From assembly GCA_963932465.1 (NCBI GenBank), contig OZ010799.1, positions 163,304,761 to 163,368,760 on the forward strand: a stretch of DNA of 64,000 bases. The letters are read 5' to 3'. Both the position numbers and the translations under genes were made by a program. Of this stretch, positions 34,983 through 43,309 are shown piece after piece. The notes beneath the pieces were generated by a model, which was not told the DNA's origin, ran no database searches, and saw only the letters and a list, made by a program, of their open reading frames with translations. This stretch comes from Maratus speciosus (lineage: Eukaryota; Arthropoda; Arachnida; Araneae; Salticidae). How positions within the stretch are numbered: the first letter of the stretch is position 1; every line of letters starts with the position of its first letter.

Positions 34983-36103
34983 ACTTAATATTGCAGTTTT
35001 TACTTTCCATAAACATAGTACAATGAAAGGAATGAAACAGGAAAGCTTTCTAATCATAATGAAAATAAATGGAAATAATGGTATATTTTTATATTTTCAA
35101 ATTCTCTGAATCCGTTCTCACAATTTGTATAATGATTCACTATGTATGTGCGTATGCGTGTATGTTAGAATTTCATCGCGTTTTCAGATTCCCAGAGCAC
35201 GATTTGGTGGGGAGTTTTTTTATGATCTCGGCAGGTATGTTATACATATGGTGCAATAATTATATTAATTTTCGAAGAAATCAGCGAAGGTATTTAACGC
35301 GTTGAATGCCAAGTCTATTTTGTCTGATTTTCCGTTTGGACCACGAAATAAGATTCCCGTTAAACAATCTATAAGTGTCAGTCACCGATCACTGACGTGG
35401 TACTCAACGTTTACGTGGTACTCAACAATTTTTCAACGGTTCTGTGATGATAACTGATGAACATGTTCTCTTATATCTCAATTAAATTATTTTCATTGCT
35501 CACGTTCATCTTATATCTATGCAACAACATTTCACCACGCAGACAATGGCGGCTCGACAAGGAGGTCACAATCACTTTACTACCAGTACTTTCATAAAAA
35601 AATATTATCTTTGTCTAATCGTAGAAAGTCCCACGATTAAAACATATAAAATTTTATATACTAATATTCTGGTAGAAGGTGATTGTGAACTGGATCCTAC
35701 TTCGAAAATGTCCTTAGAAAAAAAAATTGAATTTTTCGTTTTCTTGGTTTTTCGTTTGTAGGCCAATAATTTTCTTCAACGTGTCAAATTATTTGTTTTA
35801 ATTTTATTTTTCAAATCCTAAAATAGCTAAATAGCTAAGGAGTTGTTGTTGCATCGTAAATAGAGTAGATTTCTCAGCAAGGACTTCCTTGGCTACAATT
35901 AATTCGTGCAGTAATCATCATGATACATTTCTAAAATATTTTCAATAGAAATGTACAAGGAAGATTATTGTTTGGCGAGTGTGGTTGTCGATAAAGTGAC
36001 TGATGAGATAAACAAATAAGTTTTCATTACTTTTAGATTTGAAAATCTCCAACCGTCATCTACGGAAAAGCTACAGAGAAAAAAATCACACGCTGAAATG
36101 GTG
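34983..36103. other. No supported gene
   Basis: Frames 35069-35305 (78 codons) and 35519-35761 (80 codons) carry no known motif. Near 35298 the sequence TTTAACGCGTTGAATGCC resembles a TTAA-type MITE end, but a convincing partner end is lacking. Confidence 0.4.
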
Positions 36104-36308
36104 TTAACCCCTTCAAGAGCAGTGGTTACTTTTTGGACCACCTAATTTTAATCCCTAAATACCACATTGGCACCAGAATATTGGAATAAAAAAAAAACGT
36201 GAAAAGAAGCTTTTGCTTATTTTGAAATAAATTTGCTTTTAAATTCTGGTATCATTCACTCATCTCAGTATTTTGCGAATAGAAGTACCTTGCCTATGAA
36301 AGGGTTAA
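36104..36308 (+). mobile_element. piggyBac-like MITE (205 bp)
   Basis: TTAACCCCTTCAAGAGC at the left, complement of CTATGAAAGGGTTAA at the right. An interrupted inverted repeat GTGGT...ACCAC is at 36122-36141. The blocks GCACCAGAATATT and TTATTTTGAAATAAA are shared with 10317-10552 and 52343-52554. Confidence 0.83.
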
Positions 36309-37373
36309 AGAGGTTACTTGAGGCTGCAATATGATATGAATTAAAATTGAAACTTCGCGAAAAGAAGTAAAATTTCTTTTATATGTGTATAAAACCTGTT
36401 TAAAATCGAAATAGTTGAGGTTAAACACAGGGCAAAATATCATAGGAATATGATAATTGTAACAAGATTCATCTATATTACCTGATTCATAATGAAAAAA
36501 TTATGCAAATATTTTTATAAATCTTTATTTCTCTCTTTCTACTTTTGCGCCCTTGGGATTCGTGCGCCTGGAAAAGCTTGCTCCAACTGCTCCATGATAG
36601 CTACGCCCCTGACACTGATGCTTATAATTTACTGATTATAGGTGCTACTGTTGAAAATTTTCCATATTTGCACGCATATTTTGTATAAATGCCGAAAGTG
36701 TGCATTAGATATGACATGTAAATATTTTTACAAATATGTGTAAAATACATAACATTCATTTAGAGGCGTGATTAGGGGCGGAGCGACTCAAATTTGACAT
36801 TTCATACGTTCGACGTTTTTTATTCTTGTTTGAATAATACTAGTACTTGTATGTATTACTGTAACTATGGATATATTATAGAGTTAAAACATTGAAAATT
36901 GTTTTTCACTGCATTTTTATGTTTTATATGAAGAATAAACAGGTTTTTTTATTTCTAAATGTTCATTGTTCTCTTCTTCCACTTTTCTTATGCCCGATAT
37001 TTGTTGTAATATCATAAATTATACAAATCTTGTGATGTTGGGAAATGTAAATTCGCAGTCTTTACATATCTGAAAACATTTTTGGTGTTTAAAGTTGTCC
37101 TGACTACAATACTTTTTTTTTATAATTAATTATTTTATATAAAAATTCATCTTATGGTGCAAAGTTACCCTAAATGACAGGGTAACTTTGAACCAGGCTA
37201 AAAATTCATTTTTTATTGCTTTTATCCTTATTATTACTTAATTTTTTATAGTCAAACAATAATTTAGGATCATTTCTTCTCTTTTATGCCCCTAGTTGCG
37301 ACAATATTCTTCAAATAAGAGTGTGGCATATGAAAATAGAGAAAATGCGGATCAAATTTACCCTGATTGACTG

Positions 37374-37540
37374 TACTGCTGTGCTGAAGATTTAAAAGCC
37401 TGTTAGAGAGGCACGATTTTTTTTCCTTTGGGGCTTTATAAAAGATCGTGTCTATGTTCTAGAGCTACCTAATGATTTGCCAGAGTTGAGACACAGAATT
37501 AAAGATGCTATTGAATCCGTTACACCGGAGTAGTTAAAAC
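37374..37540 (+). pseudogene. Transposase C-terminal remnant of the mariner relic, part 1
   Basis: Translates to a piece with LWGFIKDRVYVLELPNDLPE followed by LRHRIKDAIESVTPE and then a TAG. This is the standard C-terminal segment of a Tc1/mariner-superfamily transposase common in arthropods. The upstream catalytic domain is missing in both copies of this relic. The gene is interrupted at about 37541 by further insertions and resumes at 39238. Confidence 0.8.
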
Positions 37541-37556
37541 TTCCAGGGGCAAGGTA
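37541..37556. other. Edge of an unclassified insertion in the relic
   Basis: This short piece and 38831-39022 belong neither to the mariner relic nor to the Tc1-type element. They are what remains of an intermediate insertion whose ends I could not define. Confidence 0.35.
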
Positions 37557-38828
37557 CAGTCGTTGAAAAAAAGAGTAAACACCCCTTTCTAACTCTGTAA
37601 AACATTATCGTAGAAGAAATTTGCTGGTACCACACGATTGGTAATAAAGTCTTTTTTCAAATGATATATATAAAATTTGCATAGGGGGCCATCTACAAAG
37701 TAAAACAAAACCAAACTTCATTTTTTTCAATGGAAATACCCAATTTTAACAAGATATTTCAAATCTTTGGTACAAACTATGGCTAGACGCGAAATTTCAA
37801 GTCATTTCAATGATAAGTTTTTGAAATATAAACATTCAAAATTGAGTGCTTCTAATGTTAAATTACATTTCCATATTTTTATTAATGTCTCCTGATATAC
37901 AATATCTTTGTTTTTGTTCAATAGCAGTACATAATTCTTACAGCATAAATGAACTCTACACCCTTCAATTAGCCTAAAAACAAAGTTATATGTAATTCGT
38001 ACCATAAGTTTTCGAGAAATTAATTATCTTGAAAAGAGCGTATTTTAGGGGTTGTATCCAAATTGAAGCTCGGTACTCGATTGTTGATCGAGAGAGCCCC
38101 CTTCTTGATCAAGACATCTGAAGCACCACTCCAGCAGTCATTGAAGACTGCTAGATTACAAGATAGCATAAGAAATTTCAAAATATCTAGTCACTTCTAC
38201 AATAGCTGGCCCCTTAAACCATCATTTAGCCGTTTTTTAAGCATAATTTGAAAACTACTTGGAAGAGAAATGTGCAGTTTTGCATTTCCTTAAAGCAGGA
38301 CTTAATAAATCTAAATCCATCAAAAAAATTGTAGGTTACAATTCGTATTTTTTTCGAATTTCAATTTCATAATTCATATCATAATTCATATCATAAAATT
38401 ATAAAAAATGCAAATTCAACGTATTTATGTTTGTGTATCTTGATATTATTGCTACACAAAAAATTTTCATATTAGGATTATAATTTCAATAGATATTAAT
38501 AAAAATATGAAAATATAATTTAACATTAGAAGGACTAAATTTTGAATGTTTATAATTCAGAGACTTGTCCTTCAAATGACTTAAAATTTGGTGTCTAGGC
38601 ATAGTTTCAACCGAATATTTGAAATATCTTGTTAAAATTGGGTATTGCTATTGAAAGAAAAAATGAAGTTTGGGTTCATTTTAATATGTAGATGCCCCCC
38701 TAAGCAAATTTTATGTACATCATTTAAAAGTAGACTTTATTTCCAATCATTCGGTACCAGTAACTTTCTACTACGATAATGTTTTGAGGAGTTTAAAGTG
38801 GGTGTTTACTTTTTTTTTTCCATGACTG
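37557..38828. mobile_element. Tc1/mariner-type TIR element, copy 3
   Basis: Same family as 7341-8402 and 8542-10264. CAGTCGTTGAAAAAAAGAGT at the left, complement of TTTTTTTTTCCATGACTG at the right, TA at 37555-37556 and 38829-38830. It contains the unoccupied Tigger target near 38426. Frames 37802-38005 and 38063-38251 are translations of this non-coding repeat. Confidence 0.87.
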
Positions 38829-38830
38829 TA

Positions 38831-39022
38831 CTTGTATTCATAAAATGTTGAACAAATTGTATGACCCTAGTATTTAAAAGAAAATTTATTTGTAAACAAG
38901 TAAAGGTATATTTTCGCGTACATAATGAAAGTGAAATTTTCATAAAAAATTTCGTCTGCCAATGTGGCAAATAGGGATTAGAATTATGTGATGCCATAGC
39001 GGCATCACCGCCCGTTAAGGGT
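38831..39022. other. Unclassified filler
   Basis: Nothing recognised; see 37541-37556. Confidence 0.35.
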
Positions 39023-39237
39023 TTAATCTTTTCCGTCGCGGAATAATTCTGCTTTTAAACTGATGAAATAATGGGCTGTCACCAGAATTTATAAGTGAAT
39101 TTATTAGAAAATACGAACATGCTTATTTTCATGTATGTTATAAAAGGAAAATTTTAATTAAATGTTCTACGTGTCGCTTGTCAGTTTTGGAAATAAAATT
39201 AGGTGTCTGTTTTTAACGACACCACCCTTGAAAGGCT
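39023..39237 (+). mobile_element. Degenerate piggyBac-like MITE
   Basis: A TTAA at 39023, the palindrome TTCCG-TCG-CGGAA at 39031-39043 and the family block TCACCAGAATTTATAA near 39078 support this. The right boundary has decayed (CCTTGAAAGGCTTA), so the extent is approximate. Confidence 0.5.
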
Positions 39238-39393
39238 TACCAGAAGTGTGGGAAGAATTGGACTTTAGGTTGGATGCGAGCCGTATAACTGAAGGTGCAC
39301 ATAATAAACATTTGTAAGAAAAACTGCGTTACTTTACCTTTGATTTGACGTATGATTTGTTGTAAAATGTCTAAATTAAACTGTTATAATATA
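39238..39393 (+). pseudogene. Transposase C-terminal remnant of the mariner relic, part 2
   Basis: Begins with EVWEELDFRLDASRITEGAH and ends NKHL-stop, the last ~25 residues of the same transposase as 37374-37540. The stop TAA is near 39317. The 3' untranslated part (AAATTAAACTGTTATAAT) matches copy 2 at about 56210-56230 and is then cut by the Penelope-type fragment. Confidence 0.82.
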
Positions 39394-39807
39394 TAATTAT
39401 TAAGATGCTACTTGGCCAGAATGATATAAATTTAAAAGCAACGTTAAAAGCGCCAGTATAAGCAAACTTCCAGAAGACTAGTTTCGGTAGCGTTCAGCGT
39501 ACCGTCCTCAGTGCAAAGAATAACGGAAACTTGCTCATTTATATATAGAGGAGAAGTGGATTCAACTGAGAATTTCATTAGCCAATGACGAAACAGGAAA
39601 AGGCGGGTACCAGCCAATAGGAGGATAGCATAAGTAATGCCACCAAAAATGTGAAAAAAATGGTAGTAATTTAGAAAAAGGGGATTTTATGAAATATTTA
39701 TAGGAATATGATAAAGATGGAATAGTGAATTGACCATTAACAATACTGTCATAATTTTTGTAGATATGAAATGCTTCAAGAAAGTTAAGTTCATGTATAG
39801 AAGTGGG
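39394..39807 (-). mobile_element. Penelope-like element fragment (non-coding pLTR part)
   Basis: This segment separates two parts of the mariner 3' end that are contiguous in copy 2. It carries ACTAGTTTCGG...CCGTCCTCAGTGC, the complement of the CTGANGA...GAAACTAGT motif that Penelope-like elements keep in their pseudo-LTRs as a hammerhead ribozyme. No reverse transcriptase or GIY-YIG sequence remains. The exact edges rest only on the comparison with copy 2. Confidence 0.6.
39460..39536 (-). ncRNA. Candidate type I hammerhead ribozyme
   Basis: Minus strand, in order: stem I strand GAGCAAGTTTCC (39536-39525), core CTGAGGA (39511-39505), a stem-loop CGGTA...TACCG, core GAAA (39485-39482), a four-base CTAG, UC as cleavage site, and the return strand GGAAGTTTGCTT (39471-39460). 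The two stem I strands pair over 12 positions (three G-U). All conserved core bases CUGANGA/GAAA/UH are present. A minimal stem III is usual in Penelope-like elements. Pairing directly next to the cleavage site is weak, so activity is uncertain. Confidence 0.6.
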
Positions 39808-39878
39808 TTTATAGGATTGATACTATTGAAACTAGGACATTATTTTTTGGACACACTGTATGTTATAATACCTTTCAA

Positions 39879-40048
39879 CAGTGGCGCAGCCAGGGTGGGG
39901 GTTTTCAAGCTCAATATACCACTATTTTTATACAGGTAACTTTGTAAATTTTACTTGTACAATTTTTTAGATTTAATTATACGAAACAAAACTTTAAGGA
40001 AAAAGTGGTATCCAGTGTCTGAAAACCCCCACCCTGGCTGCGCCACTG
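39879..40048. mobile_element. hAT MITE, 170 bp
   Basis: Ends CAGTGGCGCAGCCAGGGTGG and its complement, about 29 bp of perfect inverted repeat, with a perfect 8 bp duplication CCTTTCAA at 39871-39878 and 40049-40056. The frame 39955-40257 runs out of this MITE and is not a gene. Confidence 0.93.
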
Positions 40049-40118
40049 CCTTTCAAATTTCGTTATTTTCACGACAAACAAAACATAAAAAAATGGACAC
40101 CACACAGGAAAACAATTG

Positions 40119-40301
40119 CAGGGCTCCCAAATGGTCCGCCAACTGTATACCAATAAATTTTAACAGAAAATTTTATGGTAGGTTTGCGCTAGAATTAACT
40201 TTCAAAGGTGCTTTCGGGGCGGTTTGTAAGGTAAATTTAAAAAGAAAAATTTTCTAAAAAAATATTGGTATTCAGTTGGTGGACCATTTGGGAGCCAACT
40301 G
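40119..40301. mobile_element. Short TIR element, hAT-like
   Basis: GGCTCCCAAATGGTCC at the left and its complement at the right, followed inward by AACTGTATACCAATA/AACTGAATACCAATA. No 8 bp duplication was found (AACAATTG against TCAAATAT), so the exact ends and class are open. Confidence 0.65.
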
Positions 40302-40363
40302 TCAAATATTTTTCTCTCTGCTTCAGAATATGAACGAAAAATTCATCTCATGTAGTATTATTT

Positions 40364-40608
40364 CAGTGGCGTGGCGTGAAAATTTTCGGTGGTCATCGCA
40401 ATTATTTAAGTTTGTGGTGAAAAATTATTAACTCTAAAATTCAATGGTTGAATGTTCAAAAAAGAAACTTTAAATCTTACCTTCACTTATACATGAACTC
40501 CAAATGTTCTGCTAAAACTGGATCGTAGAGATTTAAAAGCTTATTAAGAGTTTTAAAATATTGCTTGGTCATCGCCGCATCCAGCGATGACCGGACGCCA
40601 CGCCACTG
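40364..40608. mobile_element. hAT MITE, 245 bp
   Basis: Ends CAGTGGCGTGGCGT and its complement, with TSD TATTATTT at 40356-40363 and 40609-40616. Sub-terminal GGTCATCGC occurs in both arms. Confidence 0.92.
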
Positions 40609-40619
40609 TATTATTTATT

Positions 40620-41730
40620 TATGTTCTATATTAAATAAAGTTTCATACTATAATGTTGCATGAAAAAAATATGAAATAGTATTTCAAGAGTATTTTACTG
40701 TTGAATTAACACAAATATATTTATGTTATCCATAATTCCCTTCTGAATCTAATTCAAAGATTAATTCCATAATCTCTGCAACAGATAGCTTGTTTCTATC
40801 GAATCATTTTCATTTACTTTAGTTGGATGACATTCTTTTTATAAATGTTTGAAGACTGTCGAACGAGACTTACAGATTGCGTTGGAAATTTTTCTATTTT
40901 TAGATCGTTGGGAAATCAGTTTCTATTTATTTAACATTAATAAAATATTAAATGTATCTTTCTTTTTTTATTATACTTATTATTTAAGTACAGTAAAATA
41001 ATCATTTATGAATTATTTTGGGAAATGCCTATTGTTTTTTGGAAAGTGGGATATCATAAATATATTTCCTCAGAGATACCAATACTTTTTTAAGACTATC
41101 GAACACGAGTTATCGTTTACTTTAGAATTTTTTATTTTTTAGAGCGTTGGGATTGCAGTTTCTATTTATTTAACATTAATAAAATATTAAATGTATATTT
41201 CATTTTTTATTATACATATAATGAAATACAATACAGTAAACATTTATTAATTATTTTGGGGGAATTCATCTTGTTTTTTGTGAAGTGGGATATCATAAAT
41301 ATATTTCACTAGAGATACCAATACTTTCTGAAGACTGTCGAACAAGAGTTATAGATTGTTTAAAATTTTTTTTTTTTTAGATCGTTGGGTTACTATTTTC
41401 TATTTATTTTGCATTAATAAAATATTAAATGTATTGTTCATGTATTGTGCTTATTATGAAGTACATCAAAATAATCATTTATTATTTATTTTAGAGGATT
41501 CTTCTAGTTTTTTGGAAAACGGGATATCATAAATACATTTCCCTAGCGATACCAATACTTTTTGAAGACTGTCGAAGAAGACTTATAGATTGTTTAATTT
41601 TTTTTCTTTTGTAGATCGTTGGTATATCTGTTTCTTGATATTTAACATTAATAAAATATTAAATGTATCATTCATTTCTTTATTATGCTTATAATTAAGT
41701 ACATTAAAATAATTAATTATTAACTAGCCA
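40620..41730. repeat. Tandem repeat, ~238 bp unit, about 3.5 copies
   Basis: The block TTAACATTAATAAAATATTA (with TTGCATTAAT in one copy) recurs near 40931, 41169, 41407 and 41640, and GGGATATCATAAAT recurs near 41047, 41286 and 41520. Copies are moderately diverged. A further fragment is at 51205-51310 (TTGTTTTTTGGAAAGTGG block). 40620-40860 is AT-rich DNA without a recognised feature. Confidence 0.85.
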
Positions 41731-41839
41731 CCCTTAGCGACCGGTTTGGTCTCCTTTATATATGTTCTAAGCATTTATCATGTTACTTTTATTCATAATT
41801 TAATTTACTTGTTTAATTCGTCATTATATCGGAACCCGT

Positions 41840-42165
41840 AAGGCATGGTGACGTCACGGCGACGTCGTTGTGAAGTCACACTGTGACTTTGTGACCGTCG
41901 ATGTGACGTCACGTGACGTCGATGTGACGTCATAGTGACTAGAATGCGAGGTCGTTATGGCCGTTTTAGAGGTCGTTTGTGACGTCACATTGTGACCACT
42001 CTGTGAAGTCACGGTGTGACAAATTTGTGAAAAGTGTGTCATTTGTGACTATTTTGGCATTAACTTTGTGACGAACCTGTGACGAAAGCGACAATACTTT
42101 GAAGTCACACTGTGACCAATTTGTGAAATATGTGTCATTTGTGACGAACTTGTCATAAACACTGT
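41840..42165 (+). repeat. TGACGTCA-rich array, left
   Basis: Four complete TGACGTCA palindromes at 41849-41856, 41904-41911, 41925-41932 and 41980-41987, among many GTGAC/GTCAC half-sites continuing to about 42165 (GTGACNAA..TTTGTGA periodic motifs). TGACGTCA is the consensus for CREB/ATF bZIP proteins, but nothing here shows regulatory use. The start resembles the complement of 47520-47600, so the two arrays may be the ends of one ~5.7 kb element. The minus frame 41854-42042 is a translation of the repeat. Confidence 0.75.
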
Positions 42166-42225
42166 GATTTCAAATGAAAATCAAATTTCAAATTAACTGC
42201 TTAAAAGACGCAAATAGTGAAAATG

Positions 42226-42297
42226 ATTCCATGCTGGGACTCGAACCCGGGCCATCAGTACAGTGCACTGACATTCTACCGACTAAATCACATGGAA
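42226..42297 (-). ncRNA. tRNA-like sequence, minus copy
   Basis: Folds as a 72 nt cloverleaf: acceptor TTCCATG/CATGGAA (7 bp), anticodon stem TCAGT/ACTGA with a 7 nt loop GCACTGT, T arm CCGGG/CCCAG (one mismatch) with loop TTCGAGT. Position 33 is C instead of the invariant U, and the T stem is damaged, so a working tRNA is unlikely. Confidence 0.55.
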
Positions 42298-42732
42298 CGA
42301 TACCCAGGCTGAAAAATTTCTCACTATTACATGTTGGCAAGGCTACAAACCCAGCACAAGATGGAATATTTAGCGTGAGCCACCAACATGATGCAAACAC
42401 GAAACTTAATTAAATCCAGCATCGATTGAAATTATATTAATACTTGGAAATTTTTCCAGCGAGAACCATTCGCTTTGCATACAATATTTCAAATGAAAAT
42501 CAAATTTCAAATTAATTGCTTAAAAGTCAATTTTAATTTAAAATGTTGTATGCAAGGCGAATGTTTCTCCCTGGAAAATTTTCCAATTATTAATATAGTT
42601 TCAATCGATGCTGGATTTAATTAAGTTTCGTGTTTACCCCATGTCGGTGGCTCACGATAAATATTCCATCTTGTGCTGCGTTTGTAGCCTTGCCAACATG
42701 TAATAGTGAGAAATTTTACAGGCTGGGCGTCG

Positions 42733-42804
42733 TTCCATGTGGTTTAGTCGGTAGAATGTCAGTGTGCTATACTGATGGCCCGGGTTCGAGTCCCGGCATG
42801 GAAT
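42733..42804 (+). ncRNA. tRNA-like sequence, plus copy (anticodon GCT)
   Basis: Complete cloverleaf: acceptor TTCCATG/CATGGAA, D arm GTTT/GAAT with loop AGTCGGTA, anticodon arm TCAGT/ACTGA with loop GTGCTAT (anticodon GCT at 42766-42768, U33 present), T arm CCGGG/CCCGG with loop TTCGAGT. The A box TGGTTTAGTCGG and B box GGTTCGAGTCC are good pol III promoter matches. GCT would decode serine AGC, yet the long variable arm of tRNA-Ser is absent (4 nt here), and it sits in a repeat with an inverted twin. A tRNA-derived repeat head is likelier than a true tRNA gene. Confidence 0.6.
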
Positions 42805-42905
42805 CTTTTTCACTCCTTTGCGCCTTTTAAGCAATGAATTTGATATTTGATTTTCATTTGAAATATTGTATATAAGGCGAATGATTCTCTCTGGAAAAAT
42901 TTCTA

Positions 42906-43309
42906 AGTATTAATACAGCGATGAATTTTAAAATAAACTTTTGCTGTAAATATAAAATATTATCTTTTTACCGTACTTTTTAGCAAAATATCGCTATTTT
43001 GGAGTCCTATTCTTCTAAAACATTTTAAATTTTTCCACTTAAAAAACAATGCTTATCAACTGCCATATTTTTTTATTAAGTTCTATGCTTGATATTGAGT
43101 TCAAGCTTGATATTTAGAATGTGTAAGTTTTTTTAATTTGTTGTTATTTGTCATTGCTTTATTAAATATGAACATGGAGACTAACGGATATTAATACAAC
43201 TATTATTTATAGAGCGGCATGATAAGCGATATTTATTTAAATTTTTTATTCCCGTGTATATTGTATTTTGTGAATATGAGCTAAATAGATTTGGTATGTT
43301 TTATAGGAA
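42906..43309. other. AT-rich DNA, nothing recognised
   Basis: About 400 bp without recognisable features. Confidence 0.45.

Larger units (their letters stand above)
30626..36611. mobile_element. hAT element (6.0 kb span) inside the Tigger-like element
   Basis: CAGTGGCGTAGCTAT at the left and the complement of GATAGCTACGCCCCTG at the right, flanked by a perfect 8 bp duplication ACACTGAT at 30618-30625 and 36612-36619. Both ends carry the same sub-terminal block (GCGCC(C)TGGAGCAAG on the left, complement on the right). No hAT transposase domain is recognisable in the body, which holds two piggyBac-like MITEs, a mariner and a hairpin MITE. Confidence 0.9.
30183..37373. mobile_element. Tigger/pogo-like TIR element inside the mariner relic
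   Basis: CAGTCAATCAGGGTAACTTTG at the left and the complement of an ATTTACCCTGATTGACTG end at the right, with TA on both sides (30181-30182, 37374-37375). The flanks rejoin to match the uninterrupted mariner copy at 56169-56723. Its arms hold many GGTAACTTTGA motifs in both orientations. Own DNA is about 30183-30617 and 36620-37373; the rest is a hAT insertion. No transposase left. The CAG end and TA duplication fit Tc1/mariner/pogo; Tigger is the likeliest. Confidence 0.85.
29986..39858 (+). mobile_element. Non-autonomous mariner relic (copy 1) holding nested insertions
   Basis: The left end CAGAGTGCCCAGAAAAGAA and the right end, complement CAGTGTGTCCAAAAAATAA, are matching inverted repeats; TA follows the right end (39859-39860). 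The relic's own DNA is only 29986-30182, 37374-37540, 39238-39393 and about 39808-39858. Copy 2 at 56169-56723 has the same structure without these insertions and serves as the reference. Both copies go straight from the first codons of the transposase to its last ~60 codons, so they belong to one internally deleted family. Confidence 0.82.
42171..42905. repeat. Inverted duplication carrying two tRNA-like heads
   Basis: The arms run 42171 to about 42505 and about 42520 to 42905. They share, inverted, AATCAAATTTCAAATTAA, the tRNA-like block, CACTATTACATGTTGGCAAG, CAAGATGGAATATTTA and AACACGAAACTTAATTAAA. The small overlapping frames (42174-42413, 42188-42400, 42630-42830, 42652-42834) are opposite-strand translations of these arms and are not genes. 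Confidence 0.88.

Noticed and set aside
35298..35413. Small TTAA MITE starting TTTAACGCGTTGAATGCC
   Set aside because: The opposite end (GGTACTCAACGTTTACG) matches only partly and has no TTAA.
30626..36611. Autonomous hAT transposon
   Set aside because: The span is large enough, but no transposase (BED finger or hATC dimerisation region) was found; the length is mostly later insertions and AT-rich filler.
41840..42165. CRE-type enhancer of a nearby host gene
   Set aside because: No host gene was found nearby, and the motif cluster is paired with an inverted one at 47.3 kb, more in keeping with element ends.
42733..42804. Functional tRNA-Ser(GCT) gene
   Set aside because: A true tRNA-Ser needs a long variable arm; here it is 4 nt, and the sequence is part of an inverted repeat with a damaged twin.
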